Numbered from the stretch's first letter, positions 8,791-16,217 are shown. The stretch is DNA of 19,360 bases from JAPSGM01 sp036556985 (GCA_036556985.1 DATBIK010000002.1:1-19360); one strand, 5' to 3'. Translations and numbers: made by a program. The notes: a model not told the origin generated them from the letters alone.

Positions 8791-10887
8791 ATGCCCCTCT
8801 TCCTCCACCAGCCGCGGACGTGGCTGCTTCCCATCCTGCTGGCCCTCGCCGCCGTCGCGGCGTGGTCCAGCCCGGCGCCCGTGCGTGCCGAGGAACCGCC
8901 CCAGCTGCGGGAGCGCGTCACCGACCTGGCCGGGGTGATGTCGGGCGAGGACGTGGCGCAGGCCGAGGCGGCGATCGCCGAGCTCGACGACACGATGAAC
9001 GTCCAGCTCTTCGTCCTGTACGTGAACACCTCCGACGGCGCGACCATCACCGACTACGCCGATGAGGTGGCGCTGCGCAGCTCGCTCGGCGGAAACGACA
9101 GCCTGCTCGTCGTCGCCGTGGAGGACCGCCGCACCGCCCTGTGGGTGGGCGACTCGCTCGACGCGGTGAGCGACGACGAGATCCAGCAGATCATCGACGA
9201 GTCGGTGAACCCCAACCTGGCCGATGGGGCCTGGGGTGCGGCCGTGGGAGGCGCCGTCGATGGGCTCAGCGCCGCCCTCGGGGCGGAGCCGGAGCCCGAG
9301 CCGACTCCGGACCAGGAGCCATCCGGTGCCACCACCGACGGCTTCCCGTGGGGCACGCTCGTCGCCGTCGGCCTGCTCGCCATCGGGGGGTGGGTGCTGT
9401 GGGGCTGGTGGCGTGCCCGCCAGCAGGAGGGCGAGGACGCGGAGGAACGCGACCGGCGCCTCGGCGGACTGGTGCGCCAGGTGAACGCGCGGCTCATCGC
9501 CATCGACGAGCTGATCAGGGACGACGCCCAGGAGCTGGGCTTTGCCGAGGCGCAGTTCGGGAAGGAGGTGGCGGCAACGTTCGCCAGCGCCCTGGACTCC
9601 GCTCGAGCCGAGCTCAAGGCATCGTTCGCCATCCGCCAGCGCCTGGACGACAGCGACCCGGAGACGCCCGCTGAGAAGGAGGCGATGCTGAAGGACATCC
9701 TCGCCCGGCTCGACCGTGCCGAGGCGACGCTCGAGGAGCAGACGGCGCGCTTCCGCGAGCTGCGGGACATCGAGCGGCGCGCGCCCGAGGTGCTCGCCGC
9801 ACAGCCGGAGGCCGTTGCCACGGTCGAGGCCCGCCTGCCGGACGCCGATCGCCTGCTCGCCGACCTTCGGGCCGATGCGCCGCGCTCCTCCCAGGCCGTC
9901 GCCGGCCACCTCGAGGAGGCGCGCAAGCGGCTGGCGCTGGCGCGCACCTCCACCCAGGAGGGGACCGCTGCGCTGGCTCGCGACGATCGCTCAGCTGGCG
10001 GCCGCGCGGCGCTTGCCGCGCGCGACGCGGTGGCTCAGGCCGGCAGGCTGCTCGACGCCGTGGCGCGTCAGCACGAGTCGCTGGAGCAGGCGCGTGCCGG
10101 GCTGGACGCCGCGCTGGCCCAGGCCCGCACCGACGTGGCCGCTGCCCAGGATGCGCTGCGTGGCTCGACCGACGCGGCGCTCGCCGAGAGCCATCGCGCG
10201 GCGCGCGCGAAGCTCGACGAGGCGGAGCTGGCCGCCGGAAGCGGCGGCCGCGACATCGTGTTGGCCCTCGGCCTGGCTCGCGAGGCCGAGGCCGCGGCGG
10301 ACCGCATCGTGGCCACCGTGAAAGAGGGCGAGGAACGTCAGGCCCGCGCGCTCGCCGGTGCCGACGCCGCAATTCGGGCGGCCGAGGCCAACCTCGACCG
10401 GGCCGCCGACTTCATCGCCGCGCGGCGACACGGGATGGGCCGGCGACCGCGGACGCGTCTGTCCGAGGCGGAAGCGTCGCTTGCTCGCGCCCGTGCCCTG
10501 CGGGAGGCCGACCCACAGGCGGCCGTCGGCGAGGCGCAGCGGGCGGGGCAGCTCGCGGACGACGCGTACCGCCAGGCGCGCAACGACTTCGACCGCACCG
10601 AGCATGCCGGCTACGGCGGCACGGTGGTCATCAACGGCCGCCACTACCCGACCGGCCCGGAACACAGCTGGGGCGCAGACGTGGGTGGCGCGATCATCGG
10701 CAGCATCATCGGTTCGATCCTCAGCGGAGGAGGCGGCCGCCGCGGCGGCGGGTTCGGACCGTTCGGCGGCGGAGGGGGAGGTTTCGGCGGCTTCGGTGGG
10801 GGAGGAGGCGGCATCGGCGGTGGCGGCCGCTCGATTGGCGGCAGCTTCGGCGGTGGGGGCGGGCGCTCCCGGGGAGGTGCCTGGTAG
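8791..10887 (+). CDS. TPM-domain membrane protein with long helical region and glycine-rich tail
   Basis: A 698-residue protein. A signal peptide or anchor lies at about 10-33 (ending near VRA-EE). The TPM_phosphatase/Psb32/YgcG-type domain spans about 36-160, with the typical start (LRERVTDLAGVMS) and the NDSLLVVAVEDRRTALWVG strand. An acidic/proline linker follows at about 165-183, then a transmembrane helix at about 187-206. Residues 210-620 are Ala/Glu/Arg-rich and predicted helical or coiled coil. The final ~57 residues are almost all glycine with Arg, Phe and Ser, a tail common in TPM proteins. Known members act in membrane-associated complexes, but the molecular role here is unknown. 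The start at 8791 was preferred over upstream in-frame codons because the signal sequence begins there and a TAATCT box precedes it. The pspA gene follows 78 bp later on the same strand. Confidence 0.9.
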   Translation: MPLFLHQPRTWLLPILLALAAVAAWSSPAPVRAEEPPQLRERVTDLAGVMSGEDVAQAEAAIAELDDTMNVQLFVLYVNTSDGATITDYADEVALRSSLGGNDSLLVVAVEDRRTALWVGDSLDAVSDDEIQQIIDESVNPNLADGAWGAAVGGAVDGLSAALGAEPEPEPTPDQEPSGATTDGFPWGTLVAVGLLAIGGWVLWGWWRARQQEGEDAEERDRRLGGLVRQVNARLIAIDELIRDDAQELGFAEAQFGKEVAATFASALDSARAELKASFAIRQRLDDSDPETPAEKEAMLKDILARLDRAEATLEEQTARFRELRDIERRAPEVLAAQPEAVATVEARLPDADRLLADLRADAPRSSQAVAGHLEEARKRLALARTSTQEGTAALARDDRSAGGRAALAARDAVAQAGRLLDAVARQHESLEQARAGLDAALAQARTDVAAAQDALRGSTDAALAESHRAARAKLDEAELAAGSGGRDIVLALGLAREAEAAADRIVATVKEGEERQARALAGADAAIRAAEANLDRAADFIAARRHGMGRRPRTRLSEAEASLARARALREADPQAAVGEAQRAGQLADDAYRQARNDFDRTEHAGYGGTVVINGRHYPTGPEHSWGADVGGAIIGSIIGSILSGGGGRRGGGFGPFGGGGGGFGGFGGGGGGIGGGGRSIGGSFGGGGGRSRGGAW

Positions 10888-10898
10888 CGCGTGGACGC

Positions 10899-10926
10899 GA
10901 CCATCGGTACCGTGCAGACCATCGGT
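10899..10926 (+). promoter_or_regulatory. Direct repeat and possible -10 in the pspA upstream region
   Basis: The 10-mer GACCATCGGT occurs at 10899-10908 and again at 10917-10926, 18 bp apart. The hexamer TACCGT (10908-10913), a plausible -10, sits between them, inside the palindrome CGGTACCG (10906-10913). An activator or repressor could bind both copies. The leader after this box also has a six-codon ORF (10930-10950, MNDDRR) ending just before the pspA ribosome binding site. Confidence 0.35.
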
Positions 10927-10953
10927 CCCATGAACGACGACAGACGCTAGGGG

Positions 10954-10959
10954 AAGGAG
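10954..10959 (+). promoter_or_regulatory. Strong ribosome binding site fixing the GTG start of pspA
   Basis: AAGGAG with a 6-base spacer precedes the GTG at 10966. It is the best Shine-Dalgarno match outside the 1-8764 locus, and it supports GTG rather than an internal ATG as the start. Confidence 0.8.
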
Positions 10960-10965
10960 AAAACC

Positions 10966-11679
10966 GTGGCGCAGACGACCATCCTCGGACGCATCGGGCA
11001 GCTGGTGCGGGCCAACATCAACGCGCTGCTCGACAGCGCGGAGGACCCGGAGAAGATGCTGGACCAGCTGGTCCGCGACTTCACCAACAACATCGCCGAG
11101 GCCGAGGAGGCCGTGGCCCAGACGGTGGGCAACCTGCGGTTGCTGGAGGACGACCAGCGCGAGGCGCAGGCCGCGCAGGTCGAGTGGGCCGACAAGGCGC
11201 GGGCCGCGGCAGGCAAGGCCGAGGAGAGCCGCGCCGCCGGTAACGCCGCCGAGGCGGATCGGTTCGACGAGCTGGCCAAGATCGCCATCCGGCGCCAGAT
11301 CAGCTTCGAGAACCAGGTGGCGACCTTCTCCGGCCAGATCGAGCAGCAGACCGCGCTCACCGAGCAGCTCAAGGACGGCCTGAACAAGCTGCGCGTCAAG
11401 CGTGAGGAGCTCGTCCAGAAGCGTGACGAGCTCGTCAGCCGCGCGAAGATGGCCGCAGCGCAGCGCCAGGTCCAGGAGGCCGTGCGCGAGGTGAGCGTCA
11501 TGGATCCCACCTCGGAGCTGAACCGCTTCGAGGAGCGGATCCGCCGCGAGGAGGCCATGGCCCGCGGGATGCAGGAGGTCGCGGCCTCCTCGCTCGAGGA
11601 GGAGTTCGCCTCGCTCGAGGATGCGGACACCGAGGCGGAGGTCGAGGCGCGGCTGGCCAGCCTGAAGTCCGGAGCCTAG
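10966..11679 (+). CDS. pspA: PspA/IM30 (Vipp1)-family membrane-stress protein
   Basis: A 237-residue protein, close to the family's usual length (220-260). It opens with GRIGQLVRANINALLDSAEDPEKM, a slightly shortened family signature that is split here as GRIGQLVRANINALLDSA (about 7-24) followed by EDPEKML (25-31). The rest is a continuous Ala/Glu/Gln/Arg-rich helical coiled coil with few prolines. PspA/IM30 proteins form ESCRT-III-like helical assemblies that bind and stabilise damaged cytoplasmic membrane. It starts with GTG after an excellent AAGGAG. It follows a TPM-domain membrane protein, which fits a shared envelope-maintenance function. No PspF or other Psp regulator is seen in the window. 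Confidence 0.95.
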   Translation: MAQTTILGRIGQLVRANINALLDSAEDPEKMLDQLVRDFTNNIAEAEEAVAQTVGNLRLLEDDQREAQAAQVEWADKARAAAGKAEESRAAGNAAEADRFDELAKIAIRRQISFENQVATFSGQIEQQTALTEQLKDGLNKLRVKREELVQKRDELVSRAKMAAAQRQVQEAVREVSVMDPTSELNRFEERIRREEAMARGMQEVAASSLEEEFASLEDADTEAEVEARLASLKSGA

Positions 11680-11697
11680 CCCGGCCGATGAGCGGTG

Positions 11698-11734
11698 CGG
11701 GGCGGTGCGTCACCTTGCGGGCGCCGCCGCCCCG
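11698..11734 (+). terminator. Candidate GC-rich hairpin after pspA
   Basis: Perfect 8-bp arms CGGGGCGG (11698-11705) and CCGCCCCG (11727-11734) are separated by 21 bases, 18 bp after the pspA stop and just before the next promoter-like box. There is no T-run, so it may be a weak or Rho-assisted terminator, or simply GC-rich sequence. Confidence 0.3.
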
Positions 11735-11737
11735 TCC

Positions 11738-11743
11738 TACCCT
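11738..11743 (+). promoter_or_regulatory. Candidate -10 box (TACCCT) for the GH25-like gene
   Basis: TACCCT lies 11 bases before the ATG at 11755. This would give a very short or absent leader, in keeping with other genes nearby. No Shine-Dalgarno site is evident. Confidence 0.35.
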
Positions 11744-11754
11744 TGGGGTTCACC

Positions 11755-12621
11755 ATGCCCCGAGCCAACCGGCCCGCCGGGAAGCCGCTCCTCATCGCGC
11801 CGCTGCTCGCGGCGGCCATGCTGTGGCCGCTCGCCGGGAGCGTGGCTGCGCGCGGGATCGACGCTGCGGACACTGGATCGGCGACTCAGACGCGCCCGAT
11901 CGTGTACGACGTCTCGTACCCACAGTGCGGCCGCGATCTGCCCGAGGCCTTCGCCTTCGCGATCGTGGGCGTGAACGGCGGGCTCGTGTATGCGCCGAAC
12001 CCGTGCCTGGGGGCGCCCGATGACGAGGACGGCGACACGAGCCAGCTGGCATGGGCCGGCGGCACCGTCCAGTTCTACGCGAACACCGGCAACCCCGGCC
12101 CGCGGCTGAGCCGATACTGGCCGCTCGGCCAGCGCAGCCCGCGGGTCTGCTCGGACCGCGATCCGGACACCGCGTCGTGTGCCTACAACTACGGTTGGAA
12201 CGCCGCGGCCGACTCCTACGCGAACGCGGTGGCCGCCTACGTCTCGCTCGGGCTGGCCGAGGCCGATGCCACCCGCACGCCGGCTGGGACGACATGGTGG
12301 CTCGACGTCGAGACGGCGAACTCCTGGCGGGCGGACGCCCGGCTGAACGTGGCCGCCCTGCAGGGAGCGGTGGACTACCTCCACTCGGTGGACGTCGCGG
12401 GCATCGGCTTCTATTCAGCCCCGCGGATGTGGCAGCGCATCACCGGCGGGACCGATGCCTTCGCCGACTACCCGAGCTGGGTGGCGGGCGCCAGCTCCCT
12501 CGAGGGCGCACGGGCCGCCTGCCGCGGCGAGGGCCTCACCGGCGGACCGGTGGTGATGGCCCAGTACGTCTCAAGCGGCCTCGACACGAACGTCCTGTGT
12601 GACGGGCCCGCGCCCCAGTAG
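11755..12621 (+). CDS. Secreted GH25-like (lysozyme-fold) protein with six cysteines
   Basis: A 288-residue protein. A signal peptide lies at about 8-33 (PLLIAPLLAAAMLWPLAGSVAA). The mature part begins IVYDVSYPQCG, resembling the first strand of GH25 muramidases (the D-V-S..Q motif, D52). WWLDVET at 181-187 supplies the D-x-E pair (D184, E186) expected at a GH25-type active site. Six cysteines (58, 84, 132, 142, 256, 282) could form three disulfides outside the cell. The TIM-barrel-like order of strands continues to VVMAQYVSSG near 266-274. Many high-GC Gram-positive genomes have similar uncharacterised proteins; whether it cleaves peptidoglycan is unknown. The start at 11755 was chosen for the signal peptide and the TACCCT box; the 20 codons upstream do not resemble protein. 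Confidence 0.8.
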   Translation: MPRANRPAGKPLLIAPLLAAAMLWPLAGSVAARGIDAADTGSATQTRPIVYDVSYPQCGRDLPEAFAFAIVGVNGGLVYAPNPCLGAPDDEDGDTSQLAWAGGTVQFYANTGNPGPRLSRYWPLGQRSPRVCSDRDPDTASCAYNYGWNAAADSYANAVAAYVSLGLAEADATRTPAGTTWWLDVETANSWRADARLNVAALQGAVDYLHSVDVAGIGFYSAPRMWQRITGGTDAFADYPSWVAGASSLEGARAACRGEGLTGGPVVMAQYVSSGLDTNVLCDGPAPQ

Positions 12622-12651
12622 CTGAGCTTCGCCGGCGCTGGACGCCGTGCG

Positions 12652-12663
12652 TACAGTTGCCAC
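12652..12663 (+). promoter_or_regulatory. Candidate leaderless promoter -10 (TACAGT)
   Basis: TACAGT (12652-12657) is followed by 6 bases and the ATG at 12664. No ribosome binding site is present. Confidence 0.55.
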
Positions 12664-13404
12664 ATGTCATTCGAACGCCTCCCTCCCGCAGCCCCTGGCG
12701 AGCCGGGACCAACACCGGGACCGGCCGGCGCCGGCACGTCCGAGGTGACGCCCGCGATGCGGCTCCAGATCCTGTCGACCGAGCACTGGAGCCTCCTTGC
12801 GTCGCGAAACCTGGCCTGGAACGAGGCGTTCAGCCGGACCGGCATCTTCCTCACCGCCCTGTCCGGCGCGATCGTGGCCCTTGCGCTCGTGGCACAGGCC
12901 ACCCAGTTCGGGGAGGGGTTCCGCCTGTTCGGACTCGTCATCCTGCCTGTGGTGCTGTTCATCGGCATCGGCACGCAGTTGCGCCTCGACAGCTCCAGCT
13001 ACCACGACGTGCTCTGCATCATCGGCATGAACCGCATCCGGTCCGCCTACCTGGATATTGCGCCGGACCTGGAGCCGTACTTCGTGATGGGCACGGACGA
13101 CGACTTCCGCGGGATCGAGCTCACCATGGCGAACCCGCCCAACCGTTCGATGCTCGCTGCCGTGGTCGCGGCCACCCCATTCCTGGTCACCGTTTTGGAC
13201 GCCATGCTGGCCGGGGCGATCGGCGCGCTGGCCGCCATCCAGTTTGGCGCTGCCGCCTCCCCCGCGGTCCTCATCGGCGTGACCCTGTTCGTGGCCGCCA
13301 TGGCAGTCCAGGCGGCCCTGGCGCGCCGCGACATCCGCCGCGTCATGGGCAGCCACCGCCCGCGCTTCCCGGCGCGCGAGGCATCGGAGGCAGCCGCCGA
13401 GTAG
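12664..13404 (+). CDS. Membrane protein of unknown function
   Basis: A 246-residue protein. The Pro/Gly-rich N-terminus (1-30) is followed by an amphipathic stretch (RLQILSTEHWSLLASRNLAW) and probable membrane helices at about 61-79, 86-104, 165-193 and 201-220. A polar loop at about 108-160 contains Asp/Glu-rich segments (YFVMGTDDDF). The tail is basic then acidic. I do not recognise a named family with certainty; the helix-loop-helix order resembles small SLATT-like or DUF membrane proteins of actinobacteria. It stands alone, 42 bp after the GH25-like gene, and appears to have its own leaderless promoter. Confidence 0.75.
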   Translation: MSFERLPPAAPGEPGPTPGPAGAGTSEVTPAMRLQILSTEHWSLLASRNLAWNEAFSRTGIFLTALSGAIVALALVAQATQFGEGFRLFGLVILPVVLFIGIGTQLRLDSSSYHDVLCIIGMNRIRSAYLDIAPDLEPYFVMGTDDDFRGIELTMANPPNRSMLAAVVAATPFLVTVLDAMLAGAIGALAAIQFGAAASPAVLIGVTLFVAAMAVQAALARRDIRRVMGSHRPRFPAREASEAAAE

Positions 13405-13442
13405 CCGGCGGACGTCGTCCTGCGGGCATCGGCGGAATGACG

Positions 13443-13506
13443 TAGCCTGCGGCAGCGCATCCGCCCGAGGCAATCGCCGCCGCCGGATGCGACCCTGCGG
13501 GTCGCA
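13443..13506 (+). promoter_or_regulatory. Leader of the exporter gene: -10-like box and perfect hairpin
   Basis: TAGCCT (13443-13448) is a possible -10, placing the ATG about 88 bases into the transcript. The leader contains a perfect 8-bp inverted repeat, TGCGACCC-TGC-GGGTCGCA (13488-13506), ending 36 bases before the start codon. It could be a transcription-factor operator or an RNA stem. Confidence 0.45.
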
Positions 13507-13542
13507 CGACCCACCACCGAGCACCGGAGAGCCAGCGCACGC

Positions 13543-15225
13543 ATGACCGCCACCCCGACCACACCCGACACCTTTCACGACCGGCCGCCGATCGAGCTGC
13601 CGCACCGCACCCGGATCGAGATCCTCGTCGCCGTCCTGCTCGGCATCTTCCTGGCGGCGCTCGACCAGACCATCGTGGGAACCGCCCTGCCGCGGATCGT
13701 CACCGACCTGCAGGGCAACGACGTCTACACCTGGGCCTTCACGTCGTACCTCGTGACGGCCACCGTCAGCGGACCGATCTACGGGAAGCTGTCCGACATC
13801 TTCGGCCGGCGGCCGATCTTCATGATCGGGGTGAGCATCTTCCTGCTCGGCTCGATCCTGTGCGGGCTGTCGGCCAACATGCCGATGTTCATCGCCTTCC
13901 GCGGCCTGCAGGGCCTCGGCGCCGGCGCCCTCTTCCCGGTTGCACTGTCGATCATCGGCGACATCTTCGCCCCCTCGGAGCGCGGCAAGTACCAGGGCTT
14001 CTTCGGGGCGGTGTTCGGCGTCTCGAGCCTCATCGGTCCCGCGCTGGGCGGGATCATCACCGACACCGTCGGCTGGCACTGGATCTTCTACGTGAACGTG
14101 CCGATCGGCGCGGTCGTCCTGTTCGTCATCTGGCGCACGCTGCCGCCGCACCACGAGCCCGATGCCGACCGCCACATCGACTACCTCGGCGCCTCCGTCT
14201 TCGTGGCCGCCCTGGTGCCGATCCTCATCGGCTTCACGAACAAGGGCTCGGCGGACTGGACCGATCCGGAGGTCGGCGGGCTCATCGCGCTGGGCGTCGT
14301 CCTCATGGGCGCCTTCGTGTTCGTCGAGTCACGGGCCAGGGAGCCGATCCTGCCGCTTGGCCTGTTCCGCATCCGTGCCTTCACCGCCAGCGTGGTCGCC
14401 ATCTTCCTGGCGGCGATGGGCTTCTTCGCGGTCATCGTCTTCCTGCCGCGCTGGTACCAGGTCGTGGCGGGTGCCTCGGCCACCGAGTCCGGCTACCAGA
14501 TCCTGCCGCTGCTCGGCGGGCTGATCGTGTCGGCGGTGGGCTCCGGCCAGATCGTGGCGCGGGTCGGCCGCTACAAGACGCTCATCCTCGGCGCGCTGCT
14601 CGTCGTCGCGGCCGGCCTGATGCTGCTGACGAACCTTCGTGCCGACACCCCGCGGCCGCTCATCTGGCTGTGGATGGCGGTGGCGGGCCTGGGAATCGGC
14701 CCCACCTTCGCGGTCTTCACCCTCGTGGTGCAGAACGCGGTCCCGATCCGCGCGCTCGGCTCTGCGACGAGCGGCGTGACCCTCTTCCAGCAGGTCGGCG
14801 GAACGGTGGGCCTGGCGATCGCGGGCACGATCTTCGGCGAGGTGTTCCTGCGCGAGGTGCCCCAGCGCCTGGTGGCGAACGGCGTGCCGGAGCAGTTCGC
14901 GACCGCCTTCGCGCAGGGCGGGACGGGCGCGCTGAACGAGATCGGCGGGGTCGGGGACCTTGGCGCCACGATCCTTGCCCAGGTGCCCGAACCGTTCCGG
15001 GCGCAGGTCGAGCCGATCATCCCGGCCATCGTGGCCGGCATCCACGAGGCGTTCTCGCTGGCCACGGCGGCGACCTTCACGATCGGGATCGTGACCGCGC
15101 TGATCGCCGCGCTCCTCGTGCTCGTGGTCATGCCGGCTGGGCGCATCGGCTTCCAGGCAGGCGAGCCGGCGCCAGTCCCGAGGGAGCCGGAGGCCGTGGT
15201 AGAGACCGTACCGACCGACTCCTGA
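13543..15225 (+). CDS. DHA2-family major facilitator drug exporter (EmrB/QacA type, 14 TM)
   Basis: A 560-residue protein of the size and hydrophobic pattern of 14-helix DHA2 drug:H+ antiporters. The first helix carries the LDQTIVGTALP motif (40-50, with the conserved Asp41). Motif A is GKLSDIFGRRP at 81-91. Motif C (GPALGGIITD) is at 165-174, followed by GWHWIFYVNVPIG. The ATG at 13543 follows GGAG at a long spacing (13 bases). A hairpin lies in the leader, and a dyad overlaps the stop codon. No TetR or MarR regulator is adjacent. The substrate cannot be told from sequence; proton-driven efflux of hydrophobic or cationic compounds is the family's role. Confidence 0.93.
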   Translation: MTATPTTPDTFHDRPPIELPHRTRIEILVAVLLGIFLAALDQTIVGTALPRIVTDLQGNDVYTWAFTSYLVTATVSGPIYGKLSDIFGRRPIFMIGVSIFLLGSILCGLSANMPMFIAFRGLQGLGAGALFPVALSIIGDIFAPSERGKYQGFFGAVFGVSSLIGPALGGIITDTVGWHWIFYVNVPIGAVVLFVIWRTLPPHHEPDADRHIDYLGASVFVAALVPILIGFTNKGSADWTDPEVGGLIALGVVLMGAFVFVESRAREPILPLGLFRIRAFTASVVAIFLAAMGFFAVIVFLPRWYQVVAGASATESGYQILPLLGGLIVSAVGSGQIVARVGRYKTLILGALLVVAAGLMLLTNLRADTPRPLIWLWMAVAGLGIGPTFAVFTLVVQNAVPIRALGSATSGVTLFQQVGGTVGLAIAGTIFGEVFLREVPQRLVANGVPEQFATAFAQGGTGALNEIGGVGDLGATILAQVPEPFRAQVEPIIPAIVAGIHEAFSLATAATFTIGIVTALIAALLVLVVMPAGRIGFQAGEPAPVPREPEAVVETVPTDS

Positions 15226-15239
15226 CCAGCAGGTGGTCA
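15223..15239. promoter_or_regulatory. Dyad TGACCA-N5-TGGTCA, copy 1
   Basis: A perfect 6-bp inverted repeat with spacer GCAGG begins on the TGA stop codon of the exporter gene. An identical dyad with a different spacer lies 134 bp further on. It may be a protein-binding site or a short stem. Confidence 0.45.
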
Positions 15240-15356
15240 CATGGATCAAGATGTGGCCGCGCCGGGAGGCATCTGCCACAGATCCGACCACCGGCTGGAG
15301 AATTCGGCCCAGAAACGGTGTTTCGAGGGCCGCGCGGGGCAGCTTCTTGACTGTTA

Positions 15357-15373
15357 TGACCACGGGCTGGTCA
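15357..15373. promoter_or_regulatory. Dyad TGACCA-N5-TGGTCA, copy 2
   Basis: The arms are identical to copy 1 and the spacer is CGGGC. It ends 61 bases before the cyclase ATG, at about -62 to -78 if transcription starts at the ATG. That is an upstream activator-type position. Confidence 0.5.
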
Positions 15374-15422
15374 AACCGGCAAGAAGGGCCCCAGCCGCTC
15401 GGCGCGCCGACGCCGATCGGCC

Positions 15423-15434
15423 TACCATCGGAGC
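15423..15434 (+). promoter_or_regulatory. Candidate leaderless promoter -10 (TACCAT)
   Basis: TACCAT (15423-15428) is followed by 6 bases (CGGAGC) and the ATG at 15435. The GGAG here is only one base from the ATG, too close to act as a ribosome binding site. Confidence 0.55.
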
Positions 15435-16217
15435 ATGGGGCAGCTCGACTCCCGGAAGCGGACGGAGCTGCGGGACAGCGACTTCGCGTACGTGGACTCC
15501 CGCGGCCGCCGAAGGCTGCCGATCCACGACGCGTCGCACGTGCGCAACGCCCTGTCGCGCTTCAACCAGGTCGTCTTCGACGACGAGGCGTCGCGGGCCA
15601 GGGCTCGCAGCCGGCTGCTGAAGGCGGCGCGGAAGCACGGGATCGTGCCGATCGGTTTCATCGAGGGCCAGCTGCGCGCGACCGGCCCGGGCAGCCTGCC
15701 GACCGGCCAGGTCACCTTCCTGCTCACCGACATCGTGGATTCCACCGGCCTGCTCCAGCAGCTGGGTGAGGGCTATCCCCGCGTGCTGGCCGATGTGCGG
15801 CGCCACCTGCGCACCGCCGTGCGGCGCGCAGGAGGACGCGAGGTGGACGCGCGCGGTGACGAGTTCTTCGCCGTCTTCCGTGACGCCCGTGCGGCGCTGA
15901 CCGCGGCGATGGCGGCGCAGCGGGCGCTGGCCGGACACACCTGGCCGAGCGGCGCGCCCGTGAGCGTGCGGATGGGCGTCCACTCCGGTCGCCCGACGCT
16001 CACCGACACCGGCTACGTGGGCCTCGCCGTCCACGCGCTGAACCGCATCGCCAACCTGGCCGATGGTGGGGTCATCCTCGTCTCGGCCGCCACCCTGGCC
16101 ATCGCCGGCGACGAGCCGATGGAGGCCGCCTTCGAGCCGATGGGCCCGCAATCCCTGCGCGGGGTCCGCGAGCCGGTGACCGTCTTCCGCGTGCGACCGC
16201 GACCGGACCAGGGCTGA
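15435..16217 (+). CDS. Class III adenylate/guanylate cyclase-like protein with an N-terminal DUF6582-like domain
   Basis: A 260-residue soluble protein. Residues 11-80 (LRDSDFAYVD, then RRLPIHDASHVRNALSRFNQ) resemble a small domain of unknown function (DUF6582-like, from memory). Residues 91-255 form a class III cyclase homology domain: metal Asp99 in LLTDIVDST, second metal Asp142 in ARGDEFFAVF, and Arg204 in LNRIANL where catalytic Arg is expected. The purine-contacting lysine, usually four residues before the second Asp, is Asp138 here. Activity or nucleotide preference may therefore differ from typical adenylate cyclases. The start at 15435 fits the TACCAT box. It may make a cyclic nucleotide signal or only bind nucleotide; no effector gene is adjacent. 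Confidence 0.85.
   Translation: MGQLDSRKRTELRDSDFAYVDSRGRRRLPIHDASHVRNALSRFNQVVFDDEASRARARSRLLKAARKHGIVPIGFIEGQLRATGPGSLPTGQVTFLLTDIVDSTGLLQQLGEGYPRVLADVRRHLRTAVRRAGGREVDARGDEFFAVFRDARAALTAAMAAQRALAGHTWPSGAPVSVRMGVHSGRPTLTDTGYVGLAVHALNRIANLADGGVILVSAATLAIAGDEPMEAAFEPMGPQSLRGVREPVTVFRVRPRPDQG

Larger units (their letters stand above)
15226..15434. other. 209-bp intergenic region between exporter and cyclase
   Basis: No convincing gene is seen; the open frames here lack start signals and family features. It contains two copies of the TGACCA-N5-TGGTCA dyad, a TTGACT at 15347-15352 that with GTCAA (15370-15374) brackets the second dyad, and the TACCAT box of the cyclase gene. It is somewhat less GC-rich than its flanks, as expected of a control region. 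Confidence 0.5.

Noticed and set aside
9614..10372. Minus-strand frames opposite the helical region of the TPM protein
   Set aside because: Arg/Pro/Ser-rich shadows without start signals; the plus-strand frame continues unbroken through the region.
10720..10884. GGC/GGA-rich repetitive DNA
   Set aside because: It is the coding sequence of the glycine-rich tail of the TPM protein, not a repeat array or CRISPR.
13860..15350. 496-codon frame in another phase over the drug exporter
   Set aside because: Arg/Gly/His-rich shadow with no membrane helices, whereas the chosen frame has motifs A and C and 14 helices.
15241..15621. Open frame starting in the exporter-cyclase gap
   Set aside because: Its C-terminal half is a shadow of the cyclase gene, and no ribosome binding site or promoter box fits its start. 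The region is better explained as regulatory.
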